In this document: piece after piece, positions 22,713-35,560 of the stretch
Layout: each line of letters starts with the position of its first letter
Numbering within the stretch: the stretch's first letter is position 1
Origin: Liriodendron chinense
Lineage: Eukaryota; Streptophyta; Magnoliopsida; Magnoliales; Magnoliaceae
Direction of reading: 5' to 3'
Assembly: GCA_003013855.2 (NCBI GenBank)
Contig: PVNU02001548.1
Coordinates: 2,604,001-2,668,000, forward strand
Length of the DNA stretch: 64,000 nt
The notes under the pieces: generated by a model
Database searches by the model: none
What the model was told of the DNA's origin: nothing
Seen by the model: the letters and a program-made list of their open reading frames with translations, nothing else
Made by a program: the position numbers and the translations under genes

Positions 22713-23035
22713 CTGTATTTTTTTTCCGACGGGATTCCCGGACGACAATGGCGTCAACGGTGGCGATCGATCGATCTATGGAAGCTACAAAAGCGATGGC
22801 TGGCGTAGGTCGTCGGTCAGCCCTTGGCCGAGAGAAAAAGAGATCTTGAATGCTTGAAAAAGCTTCTGTAATTCTTCTTCGATCTTCCTTCTTCTATTTA
22901 TTGAGAGGAATCCTGTCTTCTGCTTTCTTTTTATTTCTCTTTGCTTTTCTTGAAGAGATTCCTCCAATCCTCCCACGCAAACGCCAATCCCTTCTCTCTT
23001 CTCTTCTCTTCTCCTCCTCTTCTGTTCGCATACGT
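22713..23035 (-). other. probable non-coding first exon and transcription start of the acidic/RS gene
   Basis: Upstream of the donor at 22713 the minus strand is a GA-rich leader (GAAGAGGAGGAGAAGAGAAG near 23025-22995) and contains no ATG in its last 150 bp. A TATA-like GGCATAAATAAGAGG lies at 23056-23070. Together these suggest transcription starts near 23030 and runs leftward. Assigned from motifs, without transcript evidence. Confidence 0.45.
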
Positions 23036-23059
23036 GACAAAACCAAGCTCCCTTGCCTC

Positions 23060-23068
23060 TTATTTATG
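23060..23068 (-). promoter_or_regulatory. candidate TATA box of the acidic/RS gene
   Basis: CATAAATAA on the minus strand about 30 bp upstream of the GA-rich leader. Position and sequence fit a core promoter, but no other evidence is available. Confidence 0.35.
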
Positions 23069-23179
23069 CCTACTGAGTGCCAAAACTACCCTTGTGTTCT
23101 TTCCGTAATCTCGAAAATACCCCCAAGCCGCGGCGCGGCTCGGCGTGGTGGAGAAGTCAACCACGGCACGCAGAGGCAG

Positions 23180-23699
23180 ATTGGGTACTTACCCGCCAGG
23201 ACCTAGCTAAAGACGGACGGTCCTGGTGATGGCTCTGTGGGGCCTACAGTTAGGTATATGTTTTATCTACTCCGTCTATCCATTTATACATATAATTTTA
23301 GGCTATTAGATAAAAAATTAGGCAGATCAAAGGCTCAAGTGTACCACACCACAGTAAACCGTGGTGACAATGACATCTACCGTTGAAACCTTTCTACAGC
23401 CCACCGTGATATTTATTTTCGATCCAAACTTTTCATAGGTTTACATGGACATAGGTGAAAGGAAAACAAAAAATATCATCTTGATCCAAAACTTCTGTTG
23501 CCCACAAGAGGTTTTCAACGGAACGCCTTCAATCCCCATTGTTTCTTGTGTTGTGGTGCATTTGATCCTTTGATTCTTCCCATTTTTTCATTAAATATCT
23601 AAAATGATCTTTCTAAATGGATGGACGGAGTGGATAAACTACATACATCACGGTAGGCTCCAGAGAGCCCTATCAGGTACCGATGGGGTACTATCCAAT
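23180..23699. mobile_element. GGCCCAC foldback MITE, copy A
   Basis: Left end ATTGGGTACTTACCCGCCAG and right end GGGTACTATCCAAT form an inverted pair. Inside are the family marks: GTGGGGCCTAC, 'tgttttatctactccgtc', a CACACCACAG segment, 'ggatggacggagtggat', and an internal mirrored half. No target duplication is visible, so this copy is probably old. Confidence 0.75.
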
Positions 23700-24107
23700 C
23701 CCTCGTCGTCTCCAAAGTTCGGCTGCAACACCTAACGTGGGAGAAAAGGCTCAACGTGCATAAAATCCACGCCGTACATCATGCACAGTACCCCTTTTTG
23801 GGTCACCCCAAAATGCTTATATTTAAAACCTGAGTTTCTTATAACACAGTGATTTTTTGCTATTATTTAGACCTGATGAGCACATAAGAGGAATGGATTG
23901 GATTGGATTGGATCGGTGGGTCGCAGGCAAATCTAATGGTGTAAGCTTAATCCCAACTATTTCCCGTGCGGTCTGGTCCACCGAGCTAAAGGATGATCAT
24001 GATTTTTGTGTCGTACCTGATGGACGGTCAGATTTTATAAAACTTTTGCCGACGTGGCTCGCGGTTTACGAAAGTAATCCCACCAGGTACGTGGCGCGAG
24101 TTACCCT

Positions 24108-24630
24108 AGCGCAGATGGACGCGGATTTCCTGCGAAAGCCTTGTGCAGGAAGTTCTGCGCTGGGAACCAAGGTGGGGCCCACAGTGATGTGTTTTGATAA
24201 ATCCACCCCATCCATCCATTTTGGGAGCTCATTTTAGGGCATGAAAACAAAAGTTAACCGGATCCAAGGCTCAAGTGGGCCGAAAACGTGAGGATTGAAC
24301 GTCCACAGTTGAAATATTTGTGGAGCCACAGGAGTTTTAAATCAGGCTAATATTTGTTTTTCCAGTTCATCTCAGTAGTAGTGACGTTATGAACAGTATG
24401 GATTTCATATAAACATCACTGTGGACTCTAGTAAGGTTTCAACGGTAGTAATTTCCCTACCGACCTTTTCCTTTAGTGAGGCCCACTTGAGTCTTGGATC
24501 CGATTAATTTTTGTTCTCATGTCCTAAAATGATCTCCCAAAACGGATGGACGGGGTGGATTTGTCAAAAAACATCACTGTGGGAACTTCCTGCGCAGGGC
24601 TTTCGCAGGAAATCCGCGTCCAGCGCGGAT
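24108..24630. mobile_element. GGCCCAC foldback MITE, copy B, with 9-bp duplication
   Basis: The element (24117-24621, about 505 bp) starts GGACGCGGATTTCCTGCGAA and ends with its inverse. The two terminal inverted repeats can be followed for well over 100 bp through GTGGGGCCCACAGTGATGT. Flanks are AGCGCAGAT (24108-24116) and AGCGCGGAT (24622-24630), 8 of 9 identical. An open frame covering part of it is not a gene. Confidence 0.82.
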
Positions 24631-24658
24631 GCAGGCGATTGATACGGACCGGAATCGT

Positions 24659-25226
24659 CTACAATGCGGGTGCGGATTGGGTACTACCCACCAGGACCTA
24701 GAGACAGACGGTGCTGTCAGGGACTCTGTGGGGTCCACCGTGATGTATGTGTTTTATCCATGTCATCCATCCATTTTAAAAAATAAATTTAGGTCATGAA
24801 CACAAAAACGAGACAGATCGAATTCTCAAGTGAACCACACCACATGATATAGTGGGGATTGAATGCCTACCGCTGAAAACCTCTTGGGGGCCCACAGAAG
24901 TTTTGGATCAAGATGATATTTAATTTTTCCCTTCATCCAGGTCTATGTGACCTTATGAACCGATTGGATGGAAAATACACATCACGGTGCGCCCTAGGAA
25001 GGTTTCAACGGTGGGATCAATGTCACCGCTTCTTCCTGTAATGTGGTCCACTCGAGCTTCCATATACCTCCTTTTTTGGGAACAATCCCTAAAATGATAT
25101 GTTAAAATGGATGGACGGATCGGATGAAAAACATATATCACAGCAGACCCCATAGAGCCCCCGACAAGTCCATCCGTCTAGCTATGTTCCAGTGGGGGTA
25201 GTACCCAATCCGCGTACCTACAACGC
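24659..25226. mobile_element. GGCCCAC foldback MITE, copy C, with 9-bp duplication
   Basis: The element (24668-25217) has inner ends GCGGATTGGGTACTACCC and the inverse GGGTAGTACCCAATCCGC. Flanks are CTACAATGC (24659-24667) and CTACAACGC (25218-25226), 8 of 9 identical. It lies 37 bp from copy B and differs clearly from it in the terminal 40 bp, so it is a separate subfamily rather than a tandem duplicate. Confidence 0.82.
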
Positions 25227-25229
25227 ACA

Positions 25230-25476
25230 CCCATGCTCGGTGGGGCCCACCTTGTTGTATATGTAAATCTGATTAACTGTTTTGATGAAAGATTCACACC
25301 ATGCTGAGCCCAAATACAAATCTATGGTTGGCATTCCATTCCATTCCCATTGTTTCCTATAGTGTGGCCTACCTGAATTGTATATATATTGGAATTTTTT
25401 TCTCAGTGCCCAGAATCTGGGATAGAACCTGATGGACGGATTGGATACTCCATATACAACATTTTGGGCCCCACGC
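25230..25476. mobile_element. GGCCCAC foldback MITE, internally deleted copy D
   Basis: It has GGTGGGGCCCACCTTG at the left and, inverted, TTTTGGGCCCCAC at the right, with 'gatggacggattggat' before it. The interior is shortened to about 250 bp. Confidence 0.55.
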
Positions 25477-25499
25477 GGATGTTTTAGCCCGCACGTAAA

Positions 25500-28400
25500 A
25501 CAGGTGTTATGAAGGATTCCTGTGGATACACACAAGGAAATGATGGTGATTCTGGCGTGTGACTATTGAAGAGATTTATCATAGAAGAAGAGGTGAATTC
25601 TCACATGTGAATGCGATCGGATCCATGGAACACGTGTGAATATATTTGATAGTTCTTCTAGGAAAATATGTACGATTCTGATCAGATGGGCCAGACTTTT
25701 GCATTGAAAATGAACATAAGCCGTTAGTGAATATCAAACAGTTCGTGTCAGCCATACGATCTTCCTAAATCCGTCTAATTTATGAGGACGCATGTTGGAA
25801 AATGGACACACATAAGCATTGTTCCAGATCTCTCTCGCGTGTGCAAAGCTAGCACGCGTGAGGAGGTTCACCTCCAATCTCTCTTTGCTGGAATCACGGA
25901 AAGCATTCGGAATATCATCGAGGAGTTTACGCACCTGGTATGGTGCCCTAAAAATAATCTAAAATATGGTGTGGATAAAACACATACATCATATCATGGT
26001 GGGGTCATGGAACATATTGGTATAGGATACATGGTTTGGTTTGAGAGCGCGTAATAAGTGTTAATTGTGGTGAATTGGTGAAAATTATTGTGTTTAGAAA
26101 TCCAATCCACATCAAATATACAAAAGTTTTAAGTTTGCTTCTTATATTTTTTAATTTAAAGTAAAATAATATTCCAATTACCATTGATTACCGCTGAGTC
26201 ATTACCATTAATTACCCCCATTTTGCAATACTATTGATTACCACCAATTGGCTTGTCATATTACTCTAGCTCAATTACTTTGCTATGAAACACATTCATA
26301 TGGATTCCAATATTACAGGAATTAAATAATTGGTGATTTGAGTTTACATCGATTCCAAAATAATTGCCTGTGCATGTCAAATACATGCGTAAGTGTAATG
26401 GACGTTATTTTAAGTTTTTTATTTGGCATGATAAAAATTAAATGATTGAACTGTTCTTATTTTTTTCAACCATTTATAATGAGGTCCATCAGTAATTCGT
26501 TTGGACCTAATTCAACTGATACAATCTTGAATATGGTATGTATAATGGTGAGGCTCTTCAGTATGTAGACTTTTCTATCTCAATAAGTGGGTCTCATTGT
26601 TTTGTAATCCAGAGTATTGATTTATTGCATCTTGATCTACAATTACACAAAAACTTTTTATCATATTGGAACTCTAAATTCTTTACCTATTTGGAAGCCA
26701 ATTTGAACCTTTTTTGTTTTTTTTGTATTAACTAGAAATATAAAGATTATGATTATATTGTCAACTAGAATTTTTTAAGATTAGTTCATATTCAACGTGC
26801 ACGGGTGACCCACCCAAGAGACTTGCAAGTAGAGCATGTAGGCTAGATGTAGAAAGAGAAAAAGGTACAGATAAACATAGAAATAAAGAGAGTGATGATA
26901 GAGGTTATGGGCTACAAAAAGGAGATGGTGGGAGGAGGCTACATGAAGAGGAAGGGGAGAAAGGGTGTGCATTGCCCAGGTAAAATCCCCACCACTTGTT
27001 AACATTGAGCAGGTAAAATCCAAATCATTCATTGATAAGCACACAGCTTTTATAATTAGTTACTCCTAACCTTTATTGGAACTCCATTTTAATGTCCCTT
27101 TAATTTTTTCAAAGTTTAGAACTCCCTTAAAACTAATTGTGGGGCTTAAATTGTCTGTTTAATACTCGTTTTAGATATAGTAAAGATGAGGATAGTGCAT
27201 GGTTTTGGTGGGAGATCACATAAAATCAGACTTAATCTTAATATCAGACTTGATAAGCATTTGCCTTCACACTCGCTTCATCGCACTTAAGAAATGCTTT
27301 TCTATATTAAATCATAATTACCAATATATTTAGTTTTTCTAAAACCTCAAAAATTATAGTTATGTGAAGAAACGTACTACTTTAGCACAACAAAACTAAC
27401 AAAGAAGACATGGGAACTCAAACTAAAAAATAAGTACAATTCTAATTTAACATGATCCATATTCAAATGAAATGTTTTACAAAAAAAAGACTAATAACAA
27501 ATCAAATTTGGATATATTCAAAAGCTATTATATTTAAATTAGCCAGAATCGTTATTGTTAGAAATATCCATTTAAATGGAATTTAGGAGAAAAACATGTT
27601 CCATTCGTTTGTTATTTTAAGCCAATTTGATGTAAAATTAGCATTATTAATGCTTTGAGTCTACCCAAAGATCCAACAAGCTAGATTTAGCTTAAATTGG
27701 AGTTTTTAGTGAATTTTAATGTACTATAGGCCAATATGTTGGAGGGCGAAAATATAGTATGAAGTTTATTTTTGAGCTAAAAATATTTATTTTTTTATTA
27801 GTCGTACAATGCACCCACCCTACAAATTCTAAACCATTATTTTACTTATAATCCTACAATTATATAAATACTTTTCTCGTATTGTTGTATTGATTTTTTG
27901 TTTTCTTTTTCAATAAAATTTGTATTCTCAAAATTTTATTGCTTTGATTAAAAAAATTCAAAAAAGAAGAAGGGAGATTTCATATTGTATATGTAGGCTT
28001 TGAAGCAAAATAATGTAAAATCTTTTATTATTTCTTTCCTTCAAACTTTTACAATTTATTTCTTCTCTACGATGCTTGAATTTTTTTTTTACTTAATATT
28101 AGTCCATGACCTAAGACACAATTAATAATTGGGTGAAATTTAGGTTTAGATTATTCTTATCTGTTAGATCCTAAATATCATATTTCATTTAAGAGGAATG
28201 CTACGACAATCTGTGTGAATCATCATTTAGGGGAGATTTGCACACTCATAGGCTATGTGTGCATTGATTTCTAAGAACAAGAACTTGTTTTCATCCATAT
28301 GCATTTAACGAAAAAGTCCATGGGGCCACCATGATGCTTAAATGATATTCACTATGCTCATCAATTGTGCCAAATCATATCAAGGCTTAAGTTAAAAATT

Positions 28401-28530
28401 AATCAAATTCAAAACCCTAGTGATCCACAATAAATGAAAAGTAAGAATAAGAATGCTCATAATCGACATCTTCATAAGATTCATTGTAATGTTGATATGC
28501 CTTCTAACCTATTCATCATATGAATTCCAC
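25500..28530. other. A/T-rich intergenic DNA with a MITE fragment
   Basis: At 25946-26015 a piece of the GGCCCAC family remains ('cctaaaaataatct ... ggataaaacacatacatca ... ggtgggg'). Near 26050-26280 repeated 'ATTACCA(T/C)(T/C)AATT' motifs suggest another worn inverted-repeat element. No gene seen. Confidence 0.4.
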
Positions 28531-28531
28531 C

Positions 28532-31122
28532 ACAATTGTAACGACTCCAAAATTTCGGTAAAACAATTTTCTTTTACGAACAATTAATAATGGGTTTAAG
28601 TAAATAAATTTAAAATAATAAACCAAAGAAAAGCATGGACTAGTTGATTAAAACTCAAGGAAAGAAAAGAAATGAGGAACAGAGGGATCTTGCGGCTAAA
28701 TCAAGTAGGCAATCATTTCCTTCTATTTTATTTAAGTGGGCCAGATCCAACCAATGAATGGGTCGAATCGTCCGTTCATTCATTGTACGGATCTAGGGAC
28801 CCTATTTTTATCTTAACCCTTATAATATAAAATCTTAATTGGTGGAGACCATTTGGGTGGGCCGAAATTAATTTGAATGAGTCATAATGACCATAAGGTC
28901 AAAATGTACATGAGCCACGAAATTCAGATTGATTGGACCTACAGATGGGCCACATCGATTGGATAAATGATAGCCTTTAAATTCTTTTTATTATTCATTT
29001 ATTTTATTATTAAGGCAATTATGGTGAATTTGTTATATTCCAAATTTTATTGGGCCCACAAAGAAGTGGCCGACCCAATGGTCGAACCAGATATCTAGTA
29101 GACCCTACATGTAAGGGTATAATAATAATAATAATAATAAAAGAAAAGAGAAAGTTGCTGGACGTCCAGCAAACCGTGGAAGCTAACATGGGGCCCCACT
29201 AGTGGGAACAACCTTGATGTATTTCATACATCCACTCCGTCCATTTATTTCTCCATCTCATTTTAGGACTAGTATCCAAATTTGGACCCAAACCGAGGTC
29301 CGAGTGGGCCACACCACCTTGAACAAATTAATGATAAAAAAATTATAAAATAAAAATAAAAACAAAACGTTAGAAATTCTGAGCGTGGACAGTGGTCCAC
29401 TCGTGAACCCCTTTGTGATGAAATCAATAGATCTAAGTTGACCATATGTTGTATCATGATATTTTACAGCTTGGGTCTAAAAAGCAGATAAATCTGAATC
29501 TCAGGTGACCCACACCACTTGAAACAGTAATGAAAACAACACACATGGTTGAGCTAGTCCGATTTTGGATTGCTATCCACTTTTGGGACCCATTTGGAGG
29601 CGTTTTAAGAAATCTGATCCGTCAAATATTTTAATAAACAAGTTTTTCTGGTTGAGGACCAAAAATAGTCCATATAGGATATTCCAGTGGGCTGTACCAA
29701 GATAAACAGTGGGGACAATACATGTCCATTGATTGGGAACTTGTGGGCCCCACTGTGTAGTCTTTGGAAAATCTTATCCACTCAATCTCTTGAATAATAG
29801 GTTGTTAGTTTTGTGACTAAAAATCAGTCCAATCAGATTTCCAGGCGGGCCATGCCAAAAGAAATAGTGGGGAGGTACGGTTTAGATTTTCACAATTTGA
29901 TCATTTTAGGATATCCCACAACAAGATCTTTGTAAAATGTAATTAACCATCTTTGGTAGTGTATTATTAGGGAACTTGTGACTAAGAATAGGACAATCCA
30001 CCAGTCAGGTGGGTCGTACCATCAGAAAAATAGTAGAATGGTCATTCCTTTTGAAAAAAGTGGGTCACAATAATCGAATCTGGACTGTCCATTAGGGAAA
30101 CAAACCTAAATAAAGTGAAATTCTAATTGAAAATAAGTATATCTAAGGCTATATTGATAATGAATAAATATAAATTACATTGACTGTAGATTCAGGACTG
30201 ATTCTACTCAAGTCATGACAAAATTAACAGAGTAATCACCACTACCAACAAGTGAGTACATCCCAACACGTTTGCTAATCATTTTAAATAAGTAGGTTGT
30301 ACGATGAACATAATATGTGATGTGATTGATGCTCATTTAAATATTATTTAAATAATTACTATTTATAATAAATGTCATGAAATGTTGCTTCTTAAAAGAA
30401 GAGATGAAATGTACGGATGTGAAGTATTGCACGCATTCATGAGTTATTGTGCTTGAAATTCGACTCTAAAAGACCGGTAAATACTTAAGTACCCGGTTAC
30501 CTAGGGATCATTCTGGAAGCTCATTAATATGTGGAAGTCCACCCTATAAGGGAGAGCCGATTGATAGGATCCAATCGAAGTAAGTGGAAGACTGAATGTA
30601 TGCTCACTTAATGCATCATATCATACTAAATTCATTCTTGTATTAATCATGTATTACATGTATTTGATGCATGTGTTTATCCTGCTTAGTTGAAATACAT
30701 GTGAACCGTATCGGGTTACTCACTGGGCTTTCCAGCTGACATTGTGGATTAAAAATATACAGATGACGTGGACGTTGACCCTTAAGAGAATGCACCAAAT
30801 AATGAAATGGAACCACTAGAGGAACCGCAGGATTATTGACCTAATTTTACAGAGGAATAAGTGGTGGCCCTAAACCAAGATGTTTAGACTATTTTTATTT
30901 TATTTTGTTATTTTCAATAATTAGTAGATATATAATAAAATTCCAGATGGGTGGACATAGTTTATAATTGAATATTTCGTGAATAAATGGTCACTTATAA
31001 TTTTCATTATTTCATGTCTCTTAATGGTTTAATATTGTTAATGCACTTAGTACCAGTTATACCCCGTAAACTGGGCCGAAGGGTGCATACACTGTGTCCG
31101 GATTTCGAGGCGTGACAATAAT
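28532..31122. repeat. probable solo LTR, about 2.58 kb
   Basis: The element (28537-31117) starts TGTAACGACTCCAAAATTTC and ends CGGATTTCGAGGCGTGACA, which are imperfect inverse copies of each other and TG...CA-bounded. Flanks are ACAAT (28532-28536) and ATAAT (31118-31122), 4 of 5 identical. The interior has no open frames and contains 'gtatcgggttactcactggg', a phrase common in plant gypsy LTRs. Stretches at 29185-29300 resemble a GGCCCAC MITE arm. Confidence 0.6.
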
Positions 31123-31543
31123 AGTTAAAAAGAAATATTATCAATAATCTAAAACTTTTAATTTTTCAATGGCTGGAATCCCCAATCTACTTCTTTTATT
31201 CTTCACTTGAGTTTTGTATCTTTTATAGATCGCGTTCTAGACTGAGCTTGTGCAAATGAAGGACAAAGTAAATCTCACTAAGATATCATATCAGGCACCA
31301 CAAAGCTTTTTGTGACACATCTCTATAATATGCTTCTCCATCTGGATGGAACTCGTAGCATGTTTTCGAAAGCCATCACCCATGTGATCCATTGGAGTGA
31401 AATCACTACTAAAGGGTGGTTCGCAAAAATATCTTTAGCATTTCTCTCCATTTAATTCAATTGATAAAAATGTTTTAACATTTAGTAAATGTAAGGATAA
31501 ATGGTAAGTTTTATTTTTTTTAAATCATGTATTTTTTTAAAGA

Positions 31544-31809
31544 AAGACTGTCACACCCTGAAATTCAAGACTCGAGTACAACAACCCAAGACCCGAGTTT
31601 CAGAGTGCGAATTTAATCCAATCATAACCTTTAAAGAAATTTCATTCCACATACCACATTTCCACCAAAATAAAGTACTTTAGTTTGGTAGTATTGTGGT
31701 ATGTAGAATGGAATTTCTCTAAAGGTTATAATTAGATTAAATTCGCACTTTGAAACTCGGGCCTTGGGTTGTTGTACTCGAGTCTCGGATTTCAGGGCGT
31801 GATAAAGAC
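31544..31809. mobile_element. 256-bp palindromic foldback element with perfect 5-bp duplication
   Basis: The element (31549-31804) is an almost complete palindrome: arms of about 109 bp (31549-31657 and 31696-31804) are roughly 90% identical as inverse copies, and the 38-bp centre is itself partly palindromic around GTAC. It starts TGTCACACCCTGAAATTC and ends GGATTTCAGGGCGTGATA. AAGAC flanks it on both sides (31544-31548, 31805-31809). The ends resemble the end of the solo LTR 430 bp to the left. Confidence 0.8.
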
Positions 31810-34800
31810 ATTTGCTAAGTTAGTTATTTTACGAGTTAAAAGTATAAATTGTTTGTGCACCTTGTTTGTCAATGACGTGCATCTTTGTGTGTAACATACT
31901 AAATAAATTTTAGGTTGTATTTTTTTCTTCAAAAATTAAAATGAAATTTGACCATTGAGTGGATTATATGGCTCTTGACTATGGATATAGATTAATTTAT
32001 TTAACGAAATACCGATATGAACTATGGATCATATATCCATATCATATAAAGCGTAAACTTATTTTCGAATCATCAGTTCAAATACTATAAATGGTCTGAT
32101 CAATGGATTGATGACTTAAATCCTCTAAATTAACCATCTCAAAGAATGATCCATTAAACGTATGTCGATCATCTTGTTAACCTTCAGAATAGTGTAAGTA
32201 TGATAATTTTTGTTAGAGTAGAACTTTAGATATAGGGCCAAATGTATAGATGATCATGGTTTATCCAAGATATTAATCAATTTAGTAATCTGATTTACAT
32301 AAAATTACTTTCATGTGATTCATCTTAAGTGGATCTATCATATTATTTTATTTTATTGTATCATATAGCTTAAATATTATTAGATCATGCACATGTGTAT
32401 AAGACATCATTATGGTCATCTATTATCTCATCTATCATGCATATTTGAACATTAACACTATTTTTTTCATGATCTTTGTTATGAAATCTTCATTTTGATG
32501 TAATGATTGAATATAGAATCTTTTAGTATGGCCCACATGATCATAACATGTACACACTTAATTAATACACCATATTCCACATAACGCATGTGTATAATAA
32601 TTGGTGTGTCGTCGCCCCCTATAAACATTTGTGATTTCCATACAATTAACCATAGTCATTTAGATAAAGAAATCATTTTGACAAGAGGGCATAAACTGCA
32701 AACAATCTTATCATGGCCTAGATCAAGAAGACTGTAGTACTTGTGGGATCCACATATCCATGGCATGTATGCACATATTGTTTGTACCCTCATCCACCTT
32801 AAAATATCTTCTCATTACTTCATATCCTTTAAATGAGAGCTACATGCATTTACCATGTGTTTACCACAGTATGTAACATGTGTTTTCCATGCATGCATTT
32901 CAATGTGAGGGCTTTACTTCTTCTATATAAAACAATGTCAAACATCATCTCGTAAGCACTTATACTTTAAACAAAGAGAGACAAAAAAAATAAAATAAAA
33001 AATAATAGCAAATCACGTATTTACCATGTGTTTTAAGCATCGTGTGATTGACCGGGTAGGTACGTTGCGCATCTAACAGGGTGTGTGCGTTGCATGACTA
33101 ATAAAAAAAAATCAGAGAGAAAAAAAAATTATATAAGCTTTTCTTCTAATTCAAGTCGTTTATCAAGTGAGTGTTATTAGATGTTTTTATCAAATCTAAG
33201 TAGATCTTACAAAGTATAAAACTGAGATGAACTACGGGATGACCATAAGCAGCATATGTGGGCCCCACATGTCATCACGTAGGCAGCAACATGGGTACCC
33301 CCACACACTACCTCATGTGGGCAAACGCACGAGCCCCACATGCAAACATAATGAATGGTAAGGGTGGGCCCTACTCTACTATAAAGTTTTGTACATATGA
33401 GTTTTTCCATTTAGATTTGAAGTTTTGTTTATTTAATTAATTATTTTTTTTACCATGTTTGACAATATAAATAAATTAATTAGTTGAGAGATCTCATCAT
33501 TAGATTTATGGTGGGCCAACACCGAAAAACTAACATTTCTAAAAATAGCCCTATGTTAAGATTTTACTATTAGAAACATGATAGAAGAGCCGACCATAGA
33601 ATGAGTTTCAACATCATTTTAAGTGCAAGATCCATCACTAGCAAAGTAATATGGTGGCAGACCCACCAACTTTAAAGGCATCCTTAAGTGGGCCCCACTG
33701 CATTTATTTGAAAGAACGATGGATCTTATCCAACAAAGTGTAAATCTTTATTGAAAATCTCATAAATCTTTATCTTCATTTGTTAATCAAGATCTTTAGT
33801 TTAATCTTAAATGTGAACCATTAAAATTTAAAATGAAGATTTGGATCATTAAATCAATGGTTGGGTTCAATACAACCGTTGATCAAGGACCTAGTCATCA
33901 AATTGAGGGATTAGACTTAAGAAAAATAAGATTTACCCGACCCAAATTAAATCAAATAATTTGATCAAGAATCAATTAGGGTCATTGGACCAAAATTGTG
34001 AAAAATAAGAAAATGAACAGTTGGATCGGATGAATCTTAATATTTAATTGTTCTAAAGATTGATTTTGACCTTAGACCCACTTGAATCATAATATAAGCC
34101 CATGATCCCAAAATATGAGTAAGATTTGACTAGTGAATGGACTTGATTATTCACTCAAGGTCACAAGTGGGGAATCTTGAAACCAATATGATCTAACCTT
34201 GATCTTGATTATAAGATTATGAATTAGTTCGATCCAAACTATAGAAAATATGTCTAAACATTTGGATTAACAATTTAACTAGTCATAATCATTCAACAAT
34301 GGGTGAATTGATAAAAATGAAAAATTAAGTATATAAAAACCTAGATCCGACCGACCATACCCTAAATTAATATTTTTAATCAAAGTTTAACGGTCAAATC
34401 GGAATGATCTCAAGCCTATATGAAGATAAACCTAAAATTAATGGTTAAGATTGGTAAATCATAAATAAAATGTGAGATATGACTAAACCAAAGGTATGAA
34501 TTAATGACTTAATGATCTAATCGTTAAATCAACAATCATAATTGTGTGTTAATAGATAATAGTTAATTAAATAATAAGATTAAGTCTAAAAGTAACTTAT
34601 TGACATAACACTTAAAAGGGAAGCCCTCAAGAACAAAAATTGAGAATCAGTTGACTAATCAAGCTCAAGTAGATCAAAAGGAGAATAAGCCTTTGGGTAA
34701 GTAACACTACACCAGGTTAGTGTTTCCAACATGCATTCATGAATCATATGATATAGTTGTTTATGTGATATATATGCAACTATCTGTGATGTGATATTGA

Positions 34801-35560
34801 GATTGAACACCAGACAATTCGGGGATAGACGTCCCTTAAATTCTAGGGCGGAGTTTTCAACTGAAACCCGGAGTTGATACCAATAAGGCCTCCTCCTGAG
34901 GCTGCGGCCTAGGGCTAGGGAAAGAGTTTAGGCAGCTTTATAATGAACTACTCATCATTAGACTCTATGTTCTGCACTACAGGTGAGAGAAATCAATTTA
35001 GTATGAGCGATATTCTTCAACATGTGTAAGATTTGAGAGAATCTAGATTGAATGGGTGTTGGTAGGCCGAAAGTTGTGTGTAGCCATGGCCCTGATGATT
35101 CTTGAGTATGGATTTATTTATATGATAACTGACATATTTTGTTGAAATTCTGATAAACATGATATGTATTGAATTATGTGAATTATTATTATTTACTGGG
35201 CTTCTAGCTCACGATGTTGTATATAAAAAACATCCAAGAAAAGACATAGTAGAAGCATCTCCGTGAAGATGACTTTGATGAATAATTGGCTGATAAGCCA
35301 CAAGAAAATAAGACAATTTAGTCTTTATTATTATCAAGATATTTTATGTTTGAGTTATGTGATTTAAATATGGGCCTTAGGGCCATTTAATATTTGGAGA
35401 TAATTAATATTTAGTTATATGCTATGATGATGATAATTAAACGTTTTATTTTAGTGAGTGAATGTATTATGGTTTAATTTATGACATAATATAATAATTA
35501 ATACTTCGAACCCGATAACTGAATAGATGGAATTCGGATATCCGAGGTTGGGGTGTTACA
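31810..35560. other. A/T-rich DNA ending in an LTR-like relic
   Basis: No gene seen. From about 35190 the phrases 'ttatttactgggcttctagctcac' and, at 35545-35560, CGAGGTTGGGGTGTTACA parallel the 3' half of the solo LTR at 28537-31117, so this is probably a diverged relative. I could not find its 5' end. A stretch at 33230-33390 is rich in TGGGCCCCAC and ACATG motifs. Confidence 0.4.

Noticed and set aside
22785..22976. Upstream small open frame in exon 1 of the acidic/RS gene
   Set aside because: It starts with GTG rather than ATG, so it is unlikely to be translated.
24117..24621. Gene-like GC-rich open frame at 23857-24237
   Set aside because: It overlaps the left half of foldback MITE copy B and shares sequence with other copies.
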